From NCBI GenBank assembly GCA_903940125.1, contig CAJAJL010000066.1, positions 1 to 35,479 on the forward strand: a stretch of 35,479 nucleotides of DNA. Direction: 5' to 3'. The notes beneath the pieces are model-generated. The model made no database searches and was not told the origin of the DNA. It was given only the letters and a program-made list of their open reading frames with translations. The DNA comes from an uncultured Chlorobiaceae bacterium (GTDB lineage: Bacteria; Bacteroidota; Chlorobiia; Chlorobiales; Chlorobiaceae). Shown piece after piece: positions 15,245-25,836 of the stretch (the stretch's first letter is position 1; every line of letters starts with the position of its first letter). A program made the position numbers and the translations under genes.

Positions 15245-17077
15245 TCAGATAATCTCTTTTCGAATGGGAAGGGTGAAGTGAAAAACAGAACCTTTGGTAT
15301 AGACGCTTTCGGCGCTGACCTTACCGCCATGAGCCTCAACTATCTCTTTGACAATGGAAAGCCCCAGTCCTATCCCGCTTTTCACCTGTTGACCGGGAAC
15401 CCTGTAAAACTGTTCAAAAAGGTGCTCCATGTGTTCAGGGGAAATTCCTTCGCCAGTATCTTCAACAGAAAACCTGATGTTTTTTTGATTCTCAACAGCC
15501 CTTATTGTCACTGTGCCTCCAGCTAAAGTAAATCTTAATGCATTCGACAGAAGATTGGCAAAAACATATCGAATGCTGTCTGAATCAGCCATTACATCAG
15601 GTAACCCTTGCTGGATAGCGTTTAAAATTGTGACTCCCTTATCCTGGGCCTGGACAAGAAATGCCTCAACTCCCTCGCTGCAGATATGTGAAGGTGAAAC
15701 AGCTTGAATGTTCAAATGAGCCATTCCTGATTCTATGCGGTTAATATCCAGCAGATCATCAATAATGTTCACAAGGCGTTCACTTTCTTCCCGTGCGGCC
15801 AAAAGCAGATCCGCCTGTTTTTCATTAAGATGACCGATACGTTCCTCAAGCAGTAGATGGATAGACATCCTTAATGAAGTCAGTGGCGTTCTCAACTGAT
15901 GGGATACTGTGGAAATTACACTTCGTTTAAGCTCCAATTGTTCATGTTCTCTGGTAACATCCTTGAATATCAAAGCTGTTCCGGCATAACTTTGGCGTTC
16001 TAACCCTGCTGGAATAGGTGCAGCCATAGGTTGAAAAAAGTATTCCTGATTGTCTGCAAAATGCTGTATAACACCATTACCCTCTTCTGCTTCTGCCAGA
16101 GTAACCCGTCGACAAGCTTTTTGCCACAACTCAATCAACCATTCAACTCCTATATCGTTTACATTTACTCCCGGCTTCAATCCGAAATAATGTTCAGCGG
16201 ATTCGGTTGAAACCTCTACTTTCCCGTCACAGTCAAGTACTGCTATTGGTGAAGGGAGTACCTTGAATACTTCCTGTGTAGCATTTTTTGTCCGAAAGAG
16301 AGCTTCCCGGTCACTGTTACGCATTTTGCGCAGAGTCGCAGCCATTTCGTTGAATGATTCTGAAAGCTTTCCGATTTCATCATGTGAGGTTGTATCAAGC
16401 ACAAGATCAAGGTTGCCTTTCCGGATTTCCTCCGCCGATGCAATAAGTTTTTTTATAGGCATCAGAATCCAGCGATGCGACTGATAGCTGAACAACAGGG
16501 CAATAAAAGCACTGGCTATGATTGCAGCCAGCACATTGTTATGGGCTGAAGCCGCCATCTTCCAGGCATTATGGTTTGCGCGTTGCATATTGGACTGGTT
16601 CATTTCAAGTACTTCGCTGGACAGTACCTTCATGCGGTGAACCAGAGGCAGGAGATCAGAAAAATAACGGTTTTGTCTTTCTGAAAGCGATACTGTTGGA
16701 TCAGTAACAAGTAAAATAACTCTGCTGTATTCCGTGAAGAGTCTCCTTATCTGCATGGCTTTCTGATGTTCACCAGGCAGGGTAATATTGCCAAGTTCGA
16801 CCTGTAACGCCTTGAGGAATTTCTGATTATGCTGCCGGATATTGTTCATACCGTCATCATAGTGTCCGGTAAAGGTAAACAGCACTCCATTGTCAATATG
16901 ATCAAGAGATTCCGACATTTCCTGACACGCAATAACACTTCGGTAGTTCTGCCTGAGAATAACATCAATGGCTCCGCCAAGTGAGTCGATCTGGCGTATG
17001 GTCAAGAGACCCATTGCCGCAACAATAAGCAGAAGACCGCCAAACCCGAGCAACAGTTTTTGTCGTATGCTGATCAT
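15245..17077 (-). CDS. HAMP-PAS sensor histidine kinase
   Basis: The N-terminal membrane helix (LLLGFGGLLLIVAAMGLL) is followed by a periplasmic sensor region. A second helix (NVLAAIIASAFIALLFSY) leads to a HAMP domain (about 205-260), then a PAS-like domain (about 280-380). The HisKA box has phosphorylated-type His393 in SHQLRTPL. The ATP domain has NLLSNALRF, DTGEGISPEHMEHLF and GIGLGLSIV. ATG at 17077 is preferred over 17083 because GAAGG lies six bases upstream. The kinase probably acts with the KdpD-USP-EIIA protein. No response regulator gene is visible, so its partner is elsewhere. Confidence 0.88.
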   Translation of the reverse strand: MISIRQKLLLGFGGLLLIVAAMGLLTIRQIDSLGGAIDVILRQNYRSVIACQEMSESLDHIDNGVLFTFTGHYDDGMNNIRQHNQKFLKALQVELGNITLPGEHQKAMQIRRLFTEYSRVILLVTDPTVSLSERQNRYFSDLLPLVHRMKVLSSEVLEMNQSNMQRANHNAWKMAASAHNNVLAAIIASAFIALLFSYQSHRWILMPIKKLIASAEEIRKGNLDLVLDTTSHDEIGKLSESFNEMAATLRKMRNSDREALFRTKNATQEVFKVLPSPIAVLDCDGKVEVSTESAEHYFGLKPGVNVNDIGVEWLIELWQKACRRVTLAEAEEGNGVIQHFADNQEYFFQPMAAPIPAGLERQSYAGTALIFKDVTREHEQLELKRSVISTVSHQLRTPLTSLRMSIHLLLEERIGHLNEKQADLLLAAREESERLVNIIDDLLDINRIESGMAHLNIQAVSPSHICSEGVEAFLVQAQDKGVTILNAIQQGLPDVMADSDSIRYVFANLLSNALRFTLAGGTVTIRAVENQKNIRFSVEDTGEGISPEHMEHLFEQFYRVPGQQVKSGIGLGLSIVKEIVEAHGGKVSAESVYTKGSVFHFTLPIRKEII

Positions 17078-17120
17078 AGGCATCCTTCATGCATATATGA
17101 GTGATAGAACACGAAAAGTG

Positions 17121-19103
17121 CTATACCTTGACCGGTAAAATTACAAAGGGAATGCCGTGCACATAAAGGTTCTGCTGTATGGCAAACACGGTGTAATTAT
17201 GCAGCCAGCGATCCATCATGGATTCTTTGGTAAAGACAAGCTGCCCGCCAAAAAACACGATGTCCGGGAATTTTTCCCTGATGGCCGGTACAAGCTTGTT
17301 AACCTCGTCAACGACATCGGTTCCAAGAGAAAAGTATGCTTCAGAATAATATCCATGGTCGTTCATGTAGTCCACATACTTTGACGTCTCGTTACGGACA
17401 AAACTGCCAAGGTTGTTAATTTCATCAGCCCCTTTGAAGTTGCCTGCATCAATCGAACCGATTTCAACAAACACATAGTTTTTATAGGTAGAGCCAAAGA
17501 GACGGAACACACTGAACAGGGTATGCAGACCAAGTCCGTTGAAACCGTTCACCAGTATGGCTGCCGTTTTAACCTTCGGATCATAAACCGGAGATGGCGT
17601 GGTGCTGTCATGAACATCCGAACCTGTCAGAACGGCTGCTTCCACAATGATATCGAGCCGTTTCAGGGTGGCATAGGTCTTGTTGTAATGGTTTTTGATA
17701 AAAAAAGCACCAAGAACCAAAACGCCTGTTATCACCATGGTAACCCATCCACCTTCATTAAACTTCAGAATCAATACCGAAATCAGAATAAAAGTGGTTA
17801 ACGTCAGACCAACGCCGTTGATCATGAGTTTTTGGAACCACTGCTTTTCAGTAGCCCGTTGCTCCCACCAATGCTTTACCATTCCGAGCTGTGACAGGGA
17901 AAAGGTAATGAATACGTTGATACTGTAAAGCACAATCAGAAAATCAACCGACCCATTTGATGCGAGCATCATAACGAGCGACGCAATGCCCATGACAAGA
18001 ATTCCCTTTTCAGTCACCAGCCTGTCGCTCAACATGGCAAAGCGTGTCGGCAGCCATTTGTCGAGCGCCATATTGGCCAGAACTCTCGGCCCATCAAGAA
18101 ATCCGGTCTGAGCAGCAATAAAAAGCAGAACGGCTTCAGAAAACAAGGTGATCCAGACAAAACCGACACCGTAAAAGCCACCCCATGATGCCGTTACACT
18201 TTCAAACAAAATGGCGTTCAGTGTCTTGCCGGGGGAATCACGCACATCAAAAAGAATGTATGCCAGCATAAGCCCCATGACGGTCACTGAAAGTGAGATC
18301 GCCATATACTTCATGGTTTTTTTTGCCGTAGCAACTTTCGGTTCCCGCAAAACAGGCAGGCCGTTACTGACTGCCTCAATTCCGGTAAAGGTACCTGCTC
18401 CAAGGCTATAGGCTTTCAAAACGAGAAAGAGCACACCGAACAACCCAAGGGTATGAAATGAATTGGTAAGCTCGCGTCCGGTTTCATGATAAACAACGCC
18501 AAAGGTGCCCATATGGGATATCACCGCATAGACAATGACAACGGCGTGGGTGAAGACAAACAGGAGAAAAACAGGGACTAAAGGCATGACCGCTTCCTTT
18601 ATCCCTCGAAGGTTAAGCAACAGCAGAACCAGAACCCCGAAAACGGCAAACCAGAGTTTATAACCGATATAGCCTATGGGCAAAAAGCTGAAGATGGCAT
18701 CAGCCCCGCTGGCTATCGATATGGTAATGGTAAGGATATAGTCGATGAGGAGTGCGCTGCCTGAAATAACGCCCATTTCAGGGGAAAGCAGTTTGCTGGC
18801 AACCAAGTATCCTCCTCCCCCATGAGGGAACAGCTCAATAATATGCGAATAACTTGAGGCGATAATAAGGATGGTGATTCCTGTGCCGATAGCGACAAAA
18901 ATACCGAGTGTCGGATGACCCTGGAGTGCTTTAAAGGCTTCTGCAGGGCCGTAACAGGAGGAGGAAAGACCATCTGAACCAAGCCCGACCCATGCAAGAA
19001 AAGCTGAAAGGGCAAGCTGATGAAAAATATTGCGATCCCGAAAATCTCTTGCTCCGCCAAGGAAAAATGTTTTTATCTGCCTGAATACGGTGTTAGCTGC
19101 CAT
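17121..19103 (-). CDS. APC-superfamily K+ transporter, KimA/YdaO-like
   Basis: The 660-residue protein has about twelve hydrophobic segments, from GIFVAIGTGITILIIAS to the last near residue 450. GLGSDGLSSSCYGPAEAF near residue 45 is characteristic of KimA-like importers, which are K+/H+ symporters in Bacillus and bind c-di-AMP there. A cytoplasmic C-terminal domain follows (about 500-660). Substrate potassium is inferred from the family and from the kdpD-like neighbours. It is the first gene of the minus-strand operon, with a 43-base gap to the histidine kinase start. I saw no ydaO-type riboswitch; the leader is short and AT-rich. Confidence 0.85.
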   Translation of the reverse strand: MAANTVFRQIKTFFLGGARDFRDRNIFHQLALSAFLAWVGLGSDGLSSSCYGPAEAFKALQGHPTLGIFVAIGTGITILIIASSYSHIIELFPHGGGGYLVASKLLSPEMGVISGSALLIDYILTITISIASGADAIFSFLPIGYIGYKLWFAVFGVLVLLLLNLRGIKEAVMPLVPVFLLFVFTHAVVIVYAVISHMGTFGVVYHETGRELTNSFHTLGLFGVLFLVLKAYSLGAGTFTGIEAVSNGLPVLREPKVATAKKTMKYMAISLSVTVMGLMLAYILFDVRDSPGKTLNAILFESVTASWGGFYGVGFVWITLFSEAVLLFIAAQTGFLDGPRVLANMALDKWLPTRFAMLSDRLVTEKGILVMGIASLVMMLASNGSVDFLIVLYSINVFITFSLSQLGMVKHWWEQRATEKQWFQKLMINGVGLTLTTFILISVLILKFNEGGWVTMVITGVLVLGAFFIKNHYNKTYATLKRLDIIVEAAVLTGSDVHDSTTPSPVYDPKVKTAAILVNGFNGLGLHTLFSVFRLFGSTYKNYVFVEIGSIDAGNFKGADEINNLGSFVRNETSKYVDYMNDHGYYSEAYFSLGTDVVDEVNKLVPAIREKFPDIVFFGGQLVFTKESMMDRWLHNYTVFAIQQNLYVHGIPFVILPVKV

Positions 19104-19296
19104 AAGAAACCTGAAAAATAATTACCGGCACAATTTCACCTTAAAATATAAATTATTTTAACCATTATAACATAAATTATAAGGTACGTGCGCTTTTCAT
19201 CATTATACAGGAATAAGAATGGCGAATGAGAGTAAGCTCTCCGCACAATTTGTATGGTAAAACGGCTGGAATAATCATGTCTTGGCTGGATGAAAT

Positions 19297-19340
19297 AAAA
19301 AAAGGAAGTCCACCTTATGATAAAGTGTCTTCCTTTTTTT
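19297..19340 (-). terminator. Intrinsic terminator downstream of tRNA-Asn
   Basis: AAAAAAAGGAAG pairs with CTTCCTTTTTTT, with an inner CACCTTAT/ATAAAGTG stem that has one mismatch. The long hairpin ends in a T run in both directions, so it can act on both strands. It begins immediately after the tRNA CCA. Confidence 0.85.
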
Positions 19341-19414
19341 GGCTCCGCGGGAAGGACTCGAACCTACAACCCTGCGATTAACAGTCGCATGCTCTACCAT
19401 TGAGCTACCGCGGA
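19340..19414 (-). tRNA. tRNA-Asn (anticodon GTT)
   Basis: On the minus strand the acceptor TCCGCGG pairs with CCGCGGA. The D arm is GCTCAATGGTAGAGC. The anticodon arm is TGCGA-CTGTTAA-TCGCA with anticodon GTT, and the T arm has GTAGG-TTCGAGT-CCTTC. The discriminator G is followed by encoded CCA. The cloverleaf is complete. A terminator follows directly. Confidence 0.97.
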
Positions 19415-19588
19415 ATATGTAAGCAGCATTATAACTGCTGATGGGCTGATAATATAAAACGGTTTTTTTTAAATACAAACCAACTCTGGTTTTTTTTTGT
19501 GATTTGTGACAAAAGTTGTACCATCAACCATTTTCATTTTCCATAATAATTTTTGTACATTGGTGTTCTTTTACTGAAAAGATGGTAT

Positions 19589-20116
19589 ATGCATAAAGAA
19601 AAATCGCACATAGCGATCCGGATTGCGGATCTTATGCAGGGTGTCCATAAGTTTGATTTTACCTGCAACGCTTCAGATTTTGAAGGATGGCAGTTAACTG
19701 AGGCTGGTTTTACCAGGGATATAAATATCAGTGTGGTTGTTGATAAAAGTGAAGACGAAATAACCGTCACAATTGATACTGCCACTGTAGGAGATTTCAC
19801 CTGCGATATCTGTCTTGCGCCGATATCCAGAACTGTTACTGGATCGCTCAAGCTCTATTATTTATGTGATATACCTGTCGAAGAGGCTCAAAACTGGAAT
19901 GAAGAGTACCGTTTCCTTGACAATAAGGCAGATTCAATAGATCTAACCGGCGATGTATGTGAAACCCTGCTTCTTTCATTACCATTGAAGGTCGCCTGTA
20001 CTGATAATCCACATTGCAAGCTTTTTGGAAGTGATGAAAAAAATGAAGAGTCTCAGGCCGATGAAATAAGTTCATGGCAGGAGTCTCTTGAACAACTGAA
20101 AAATAAGTATCGTTAA
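19589..20116 (+). CDS. YceD/DUF177 family protein
   Basis: This protein of 175 residues precedes rpmF, the usual place for YceD (DUF177). It has the CDICLAPISRTVTGSLKLYY motif (Cys-x2-Cys in the middle), a typical mark of the family. The family acts in 23S rRNA maturation or ribosome assembly in some bacteria and plants, though the mechanism is unclear. I chose MHKEKSHIAIRI at 19589 over an upstream ATG at 19553, because the upstream leader is not protein-like. The C-terminus is acidic and helical. It is the first gene of the plus-strand fatty-acid operon. Confidence 0.85.
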   Translation: MHKEKSHIAIRIADLMQGVHKFDFTCNASDFEGWQLTEAGFTRDINISVVVDKSEDEITVTIDTATVGDFTCDICLAPISRTVTGSLKLYYLCDIPVEEAQNWNEEYRFLDNKADSIDLTGDVCETLLLSLPLKVACTDNPHCKLFGSDEKNEESQADEISSWQESLEQLKNKYR

Positions 20117-20142
20117 CCGACTATAAATAGAAGAGTACCGCT

Positions 20143-20334
20143 ATGGCCAATCCTAAAGCCAAAATGTCTAAATCCAGACGGGATAAAAGACGTGCCCAGT
20201 TCATTGCCCGTACCAAACCTGCAACCACGGTCAATTGCCCTAACTGCGGCGAACCAACCCTTCCGCACCGTGCCTGTCGCCATTGCGGTCACTACCGTGG
20301 GAGATGCGTTGTCAATAAATTAGCAAAAAGCTGA
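20143..20334 (+). CDS. rpmF: Ribosomal protein L32
   Basis: This 63-residue basic protein starts [18 protein letters not shown], the L32 signature. It carries a zinc-ribbon with [18 protein letters not shown], so this is the Cys4 form. It is part of the large ribosomal subunit. It lies 26 bases after yceD and 27 before plsX, a conserved order in bacteria. Confidence 0.97.
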   Translation: MANPKAKMSKSRRDKRRAQFIARTKPATTVNCPNCGEPTLPHRACRHCGHYRGRCVVNKLAKS

Positions 20335-20361
20335 TAACCCTAACAAGACAAAAGCTCCATC

Positions 20362-21387
20362 ATGTTGACCATTGTTGTTGACGCCATGGGCGGAGATAAC
20401 GCTCCTGCCTGTGTGATAGAGGGAACGATTCAAGCTCTGCAGGAAAGCGGTAACAGGTTTACAATCGTGCTTATCGGCCAATCGGAAAAAATTGAACCGT
20501 TGCTTGCCGAGCATGATATCACTAATCTCAACCTGAGATTTCTGCACGCCCCTGAAGTTGTGACGATGGAGGACATTCCGGCAACCGCTGTCAAAACAAA
20601 ACAAAACTCATCGCTTGTCAAAGGCTTGCAGCTCTGCAAGTCAAAACAGGCACAGGCATTTGTCAGCGCAGGCAATACTGGCGCACAGATGGCCGCTTCG
20701 CTCTTTGTCCTCGGCCGGATTCCCGGTGTCCTACGCCCGACCATTTATGCCTATTTTCCACGATTAGGGGAAGGATTGACCAATATTGTGGATGTCGGGG
20801 CAAATGTTGACTGCAAGCCGGAAAACCTTGTCCAGTTTGCAGAAATGCTCACCATCTATCAGTGCTATGGTGCAGGAATAGAAAAACCGCTTACGGGGTT
20901 ACTCAATATCGGAGAAGAAGAGGGTAAGGGGTCTGAAATGCTCAAACAAACGTTCCGACTTCTTAAAGAGGCTGACAGCAAAGGAAAAATCAACTTCATT
21001 GGAAACATTGAGGGGCACGACATTCTGAAAGGACGAGCAAGCATAGTCGTTTGCGACGGCCTCGTGGGAAATACAATCCTGAAATTCGGCGAGAGCATCC
21101 CTGAATTTCTTGGAACCCTGTTCAAAGAGTCACTCGATAAATTAATTGGCTCTGCACAGATGGATCTGGCAACAGCAAAACTTACGACCGGTATGTTCAA
21201 GGGAATGCTTGAACCGTTTGATGTCGAAAAATTCGGTGGTGTTCCCTTTCTTGGAGTTGACGGTATCTCTATTGTCGGCCATGGCCGATCTTCTTCAAGG
21301 GCGATCAAAAACATGATCTATATGGCTGAGCATATGATCGAAAGACGAGTCAACGAACATATCGCGGATGTTCTTTCCGAAAAGTAA
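20362..21387 (+). CDS. plsX: Phosphate acyltransferase PlsX
   Basis: This 341-residue protein opens [20 protein letters not shown], the standard PlsX N-terminus, and ends in [10 protein letters not shown]-like helical sequence. It contains [19 protein letters not shown] and [18 protein letters not shown]. PlsX makes acyl-phosphate from acyl-ACP and inorganic phosphate, the donor for PlsY in phospholipid synthesis. It is a peripheral membrane enzyme. Length is typical. Neighbours rpmF and fabH are the usual ones. Confidence 0.97.
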   Translation: MLTIVVDAMGGDNAPACVIEGTIQALQESGNRFTIVLIGQSEKIEPLLAEHDITNLNLRFLHAPEVVTMEDIPATAVKTKQNSSLVKGLQLCKSKQAQAFVSAGNTGAQMAASLFVLGRIPGVLRPTIYAYFPRLGEGLTNIVDVGANVDCKPENLVQFAEMLTIYQCYGAGIEKPLTGLLNIGEEEGKGSEMLKQTFRLLKEADSKGKINFIGNIEGHDILKGRASIVVCDGLVGNTILKFGESIPEFLGTLFKESLDKLIGSAQMDLATAKLTTGMFKGMLEPFDVEKFGGVPFLGVDGISIVGHGRSSSRAIKNMIYMAEHMIERRVNEHIADVLSEK

Positions 21388-21483
21388 TATTGTTCTATCC
21401 GCACCCCTCTGCAGCTGAGTTATTACAGACAAAGCTTCAGGGTATTTTTTTCTTATCCTGCATGAAATAACGCCCAACAACGC

Positions 21484-22473
21484 ATGAAAGCTGCAATTAC
21501 GACTACAGCAAAATATTTACCTGACAGTATTCTGAGCAATCATGACCTGGAACTCATGTTCGAAACCAACGATGAGTGGATTCGGTCAAGAACAGGTATC
21601 AGCGAGCGCAGGATACTCAAGGATCCTGAAAAAGCAACATCATATATGTGCGGGGAGGTAGCCCGGCAGCTGCTTGAAAAAAGGCAGATAGGGGCCGATG
21701 AGATAGACTTGATTATTGTCGCGACCATGACACCGGATATGCTCTTCCCGTCCACAGCATGTTTTGTACAGAGTATAATTGGCGCAACTAAAGCATGGGC
21801 ATTCGACCTTAATGCCGCCTGCTCCGGATTTCTCTTTGCACTGAACACAGCATCTCGCTTTATTGAATGCGGAGTCCATAATAAAATCATGGTCATCGGT
21901 GCAGATAAGATGTCGTCGGTTATTGATTATACTGATCGTTCGACAGCCATTCTTTTCGGAGACGGTGCCGGCGGTGTCATCCTTGAACCAGCAAAGGAGG
22001 AGGGATTCGGCATTCTTGATACCCGTATGTATTCCGATGGAGAAAATGGCAAAAATCATCTTCTTATGACTGGCGGCGGAAGCCTTCATCCGGCATCCCA
22101 TGAAACAGTCGATAAGCGAATGCACTACATATCTCAGGACGGTCGTCAGGTTTTCAAGTCAGCAGTCATTTCCATGGCCGAGGTAGCAGCTGAAATCATG
22201 AGCCGTAATAACCTTAAGGCTGAAGATATTGACTACCTGGTTCCTCACCAGGCTAATCAAAGGATCATCAACGCGACAGCAGAACGGATGGGTATTGATG
22301 ATGCAAAGGTCGTTTCAAACGTAGCTCGCTATGGTAACACGACAGCAGGCACCATCCCGATCTGCCTTGCAGAACTTGATGAACAGAAGAAATTGCACTC
22401 CGGATCAAACCTGGTGCTGGTCAGTTTCGGCGCAGGATATACCTGGGGCGGCATCTACATAAAATGGCAGTAA
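21484..22473 (+). CDS. fabH: Beta-ketoacyl-ACP synthase III (FabH)
   Basis: The 329-residue protein begins the fatty-acid cycle by joining acetyl-CoA to malonyl-ACP. Catalytic triad motifs are visible: Cys in [15 protein letters not shown] (near residue 112), His in VPHQANQRI (near 255), and Asn in [10 protein letters not shown] (near 285). The substrate-binding EWIRSRTGI motif is near residue 30. The gap of about 96 bases after plsX may hold a promoter or terminator, but none stands out. Length fits the family. Confidence 0.97.
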   Translation: MKAAITTTAKYLPDSILSNHDLELMFETNDEWIRSRTGISERRILKDPEKATSYMCGEVARQLLEKRQIGADEIDLIIVATMTPDMLFPSTACFVQSIIGATKAWAFDLNAACSGFLFALNTASRFIECGVHNKIMVIGADKMSSVIDYTDRSTAILFGDGAGGVILEPAKEEGFGILDTRMYSDGENGKNHLLMTGGGSLHPASHETVDKRMHYISQDGRQVFKSAVISMAEVAAEIMSRNNLKAEDIDYLVPHQANQRIINATAERMGIDDAKVVSNVARYGNTTAGTIPICLAELDEQKKLHSGSNLVLVSFGAGYTWGGIYIKWQ

Positions 22474-22507
22474 TATCGCTTCACCCTTTATCAGAACGAT
22501 CGCATTC

Positions 22508-23416
22508 ATGAAAGCATTTGTATTTCCGGGACAGGGTTCCCAGTATTGCGGAATGGGCAGGGATATTTATGAAAATTTCCCTGTTGCCCGCACCATGATG
22601 GAAAAGGCAAACGAACTTCTCGGTTATTCGATAACCGACATCATGTTTTCTGACAATGAAGAGGAGTTGCGTCAGACAAAATATACCCAGCCGGCTATTT
22701 TTCTTCACAGCATAGTAGTAGCTGCACTCCTTGGCGGCAAGGATATCACGATGACTGCAGGCCACAGCCTCGGCGAATACACCGCGCTCTGCTTCGCCGG
22801 ATCTATCGGATTTGATGATGCATTACGTATTGTAGCTAAGCGAGGTGATCTCATGCAGAATGCAGGCAGGCAAAATCCCGGAACCATGGCTGCCATTATA
22901 GGCATGCCTGATAACGCTCTTGAAACTCTGCTTGCCGAAGCTGGTCTTGCAGGTATCATTCAGGCAGCGAATTTCAACTCTCCCGGTCAGGTTGTTCTTT
23001 CCGGTGATATTGCTGCAGTAAAAAAGGCTGTTGAACTTGCACCTTCCAAAGGGGCCCGCATGGCAAAAGAGCTGGTTGTTTCCGGAGCATTTCATTCCCC
23101 GCTGATGAAACCTGCAGAACAGGAACTTTCAGCCGCACTTGATCTCATTGATATACAGCCTGCAGCAATACCTGTTTGCATGAATGCCATTGCCCGACCT
23201 GTCACCAGCGCATCTGAAATAAGAAAAAACCTGATTCTGCAGCTCACCAGCTCTGTTCTCTGGGCACAGTCAATTGAAGTGATGGTGCAGAGTGGTATTT
23301 CAGAATTTGTTGAAATCGGACCTCAAAAAGTTTTGCAGGGTCTGATTAAACGAATCGATAAAACAGTCACAATCCGGGGCTTTGACACCGCCGCGGACAT
23401 TCAGCCCCTTATTTGA
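22508..23416 (+). CDS. fabD: Malonyl-CoA:ACP transacylase (FabD)
   Basis: This 302-residue protein moves malonyl groups from CoA to ACP. The N-terminal [14 protein letters not shown] motif and the active site [14 protein letters not shown] (nucleophile Ser near 88) are intact. The second catalytic residue is His in SGAFHSPLM (near 197). It follows fabH with a gap of about 34 bases, so the two are likely co-transcribed. Confidence 0.97.
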   Translation: MKAFVFPGQGSQYCGMGRDIYENFPVARTMMEKANELLGYSITDIMFSDNEEELRQTKYTQPAIFLHSIVVAALLGGKDITMTAGHSLGEYTALCFAGSIGFDDALRIVAKRGDLMQNAGRQNPGTMAAIIGMPDNALETLLAEAGLAGIIQAANFNSPGQVVLSGDIAAVKKAVELAPSKGARMAKELVVSGAFHSPLMKPAEQELSAALDLIDIQPAAIPVCMNAIARPVTSASEIRKNLILQLTSSVLWAQSIEVMVQSGISEFVEIGPQKVLQGLIKRIDKTVTIRGFDTAADIQPLI

Positions 23417-23457
23417 GACTTGTACTACGAGGTCATTAACATCAACCGAGTGAAACT

Positions 23458-24195
23458 ATGTTTGAAGGAAAAATTGCCATTGTAACCGGAGCTGCCAGAG
23501 GAATCGGGCAGGCTATCGCTTTTAATCTTGCATCTCAAGGTGCAGATATTGTCCTTTGCGACATCAAGGCTGAATGGCTTACAGAAACTGCAGAAGGAGT
23601 AAAAAAGCTCGGCAGAAAAGTCTTCTGTTTTGAACTTGACGTCACCAACACCGAAGCTGTACAAAGTGTCTTTGCAGCTATTGCAGCTGAGACTGGCAGA
23701 ATTGATATTCTCATAAACAATGCCGGCATAACGCGTGATGGCCTGCTGATAAGAATGAGCGAAGAAGACTGGGATGCAGTTTTGACAGTTAATCTGAAAG
23801 GAACCTTTGCCTGTACAAAGGCAGTCAGCCGCACCATGATGAAACAGCGTTCGGGCGCTATTGTCAATATCGCTTCCGTTATCGGAATCATGGGGAACGC
23901 CGGTCAGGCCAATTATGCCGCATCAAAAGGCGGAGTTATCGCCTTCACCAAATCGATCGCCAAAGAACTTGCATCCCGCAACATAAGAGTAAATGCCGTG
24001 GCGCCGGGATTCATTGCATCCAAAATGACCGATGCACTCTCTGAAGAGGTTAAACAGAAGATGCTTGATGTTATTCCACTCTCTCGCTTCGGCCAGCCGG
24101 AAGATGTTGCAAACGTCGTATCATTCCTTGCCGGTGATCAGTCAGCATATATTACAGGTGTTGTCATCAACATCAGCGGCGGCATGGTCATGTGA
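23458..24195 (+). CDS. fabG: 3-oxoacyl-ACP reductase (FabG)
   Basis: This 245-residue short-chain dehydrogenase uses NADPH to reduce 3-oxoacyl-ACP. The nucleotide loop is [12 protein letters not shown] (from residue 9), the structural motif is [11 protein letters not shown] (near 87), and the catalytic set is Ser in NIASVIG plus NYAASKGG (Tyr and Lys). The C-terminal [17 protein letters not shown] is typical of FabG. The gene lies between fabD and acpP, which supports the fatty-acid role over other SDR functions. Confidence 0.96.
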   Translation: MFEGKIAIVTGAARGIGQAIAFNLASQGADIVLCDIKAEWLTETAEGVKKLGRKVFCFELDVTNTEAVQSVFAAIAAETGRIDILINNAGITRDGLLIRMSEEDWDAVLTVNLKGTFACTKAVSRTMMKQRSGAIVNIASVIGIMGNAGQANYAASKGGVIAFTKSIAKELASRNIRVNAVAPGFIASKMTDALSEEVKQKMLDVIPLSRFGQPEDVANVVSFLAGDQSAYITGVVINISGGMVM

Positions 24196-24196
24196 T

Positions 24197-24224
24197 TTGG
24201 GCAAGCTTATTTTCTTTGTATATT
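24197..24224 (+). promoter_or_regulatory. Possible promoter for acpP
   Basis: A TTGGGC box (24197-24202) and TATATT (24219-24224) are separated by 16 bases in the 87-base gap between fabG and acpP. Extra promoters before acpP are common because ACP is made in large amounts. The match is moderate. Confidence 0.35.
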
Positions 24225-24282
24225 GACTGACTTTTTCAAATTTTTTTATCAGCAACCAACTATTAATCTGGAGAACAACACA

Positions 24283-24519
24283 ATGACTGAATCACAAATC
24301 AAGGATAAAGTTTACGATATTATCGTCAGCAAAATGGGTGTCAACAAAGATCAGATCAAGCCTGAATCAAAATTTTCAGACGATCTCGGTGCAGATTCCC
24401 TTGATACCGTTGAATTGATCATGGAACTTGAAAACGAATTTGGAGTACAGATACCGGATGAAGATGCCGAAAAGATCGGCACAGTCCAGCAGGCCATCGA
24501 TTATATCCTTAAAAAGTAA
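24283..24519 (+). CDS. acpP: Acyl carrier protein
   Basis: This 78-residue acidic protein starts at ATG 24283, with a GGAG element (24270-24273) before it. The upstream in-frame extension of 20 residues is not ACP-like. Phosphopantetheine attaches at Ser39 in [15 protein letters not shown]. The rest matches bacterial ACP in length and charge. It carries the growing acyl chain for the Fab enzymes encoded on both sides. Confidence 0.97.
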   Translation: MTESQIKDKVYDIIVSKMGVNKDQIKPESKFSDDLGADSLDTVELIMELENEFGVQIPDEDAEKIGTVQQAIDYILKK

Positions 24520-24565
24520 TCAAGCGTATCCACATATAAGCAGGCAAACGTTTAAATCAAAACAG

Positions 24566-25819
24566 ATGGGTCAGGAGCTCAAAAGAATAGTTGTTACCGG
24601 AATAGGTGTGTTGTCACCTATAGGGCTTAATAAAGAGGAGTTCTGGGACTCTCTTTATCAAGGAAAGAGCGGTGCGGCTCCTATCACCTATTTTAATGCA
24701 GCTGATTTTGCCACAACCTTTGCCTGTGAATTGAAAGGATTTTCAGCCGAGAACTATATCGACAGAAAATCCGCAGACAGAATGGATCCTTATTGTCAGT
24801 ATGCGGTTATTGCTGCAGCTCAGGCACTGAAAGATTCAGGACTGGAACTGAAGGAGATCGATCCGCTCAGAATCGGAGTTGTGCATGGCTCGGGAATTGG
24901 AGGCATGACCACTTACGACAAACAGTTCAGGAACTATCTTGAACGTGGACCGAGACGGATCAGCCCCTTCTTTATTCCAATGCTCATTCCGGACATTGCT
25001 GCAGGCCAGATTTCAATCCGACACGGACTTATGGGTCCGAACTATGCTACGGCTTCCGCCTGTGCGACATCGCTGCACGCCATCATTGACTCCTATATGC
25101 TCATTCAGACTGGAATGGCAGACTATATGGTCGCCGGTGGATCAGAAGCGCCGATCACACAGTTGAGCGTCGGAGGTTTCAATGCTGCCAAGGCTCTCTC
25201 TACGGCTAACGACCGACCACAACAGGCATCACGTCCATACGACCGCGACAGGGATGGCTTTGTCATGGGTGAGGGAGGCGGATCGTTGATCCTTGAATCA
25301 CTTGATTCAGCAAAAGCACGCGGAGCAAAAATTTACGGAGAAATAGTTGGAGTCGGAGCTACTGCAGACGCCTATCATTTGACAGCGCCGCACCCTGAAG
25401 GAATTGGTGCAGTCAACGCTATGAAAAATGCCCTTGCCTTAGCAGGAATTTCGTCCGACAAAATAGATTATATCAATACCCACGGCACATCGACACCCCT
25501 CGGTGATATCGCTGAAATTACCGCCATTAAAACCGTTTTTGGTGAACACGCTTACAAACTGAGTGTCAGTTCGACTAAATCTATGACAGGACATCTTCTT
25601 GGTGCTGCGGGAGTTGTTGAATCGATTGCCTGTCTGCTTGCGTTGCAGAACCAGACTGTTCCTCCGACAATCAACTGCGATAATCTTGACCCGCAGATTG
25701 ATCTCGATGTAACACCAAACACACCCGGACAACGCTCGTTAGAATACGTCCTTAACAATGGCTTCGGATTTGGGGGGCATAACGCCTCACTGATTTTCAG
25801 GAATGGTTCATCGCTCTGA
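24566..25819 (+). CDS. fabF: Beta-ketoacyl-ACP synthase II (FabF)
   Basis: This 417-residue protein starts [20 protein letters not shown] at 24566; an in-frame extension further upstream overlaps acpP and is not credible. It condenses malonyl-ACP with acyl-ACP during elongation. Active-site motifs are Cys in [13 protein letters not shown] (near 168), His in [11 protein letters not shown] and His in [22 protein letters not shown] near the end is typical. It lies 46 bases after acpP. Confidence 0.97.
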   Translation: MGQELKRIVVTGIGVLSPIGLNKEEFWDSLYQGKSGAAPITYFNAADFATTFACELKGFSAENYIDRKSADRMDPYCQYAVIAAAQALKDSGLELKEIDPLRIGVVHGSGIGGMTTYDKQFRNYLERGPRRISPFFIPMLIPDIAAGQISIRHGLMGPNYATASACATSLHAIIDSYMLIQTGMADYMVAGGSEAPITQLSVGGFNAAKALSTANDRPQQASRPYDRDRDGFVMGEGGGSLILESLDSAKARGAKIYGEIVGVGATADAYHLTAPHPEGIGAVNAMKNALALAGISSDKIDYINTHGTSTPLGDIAEITAIKTVFGEHAYKLSVSSTKSMTGHLLGAAGVVESIACLLALQNQTVPPTINCDNLDPQIDLDVTPNTPGQRSLEYVLNNGFGFGGHNASLIFRNGSSL

Positions 25820-25836
25820 TCAATCCTCTCCAGCCA

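Noticed and set aside
19104-19260. c-di-AMP (ydaO-type) riboswitch before the KimA-like gene
   Set aside because: The leader is short and AT-rich without the conserved riboswitch stems; a possible -10 box lies only about 60 bases before the start codon.
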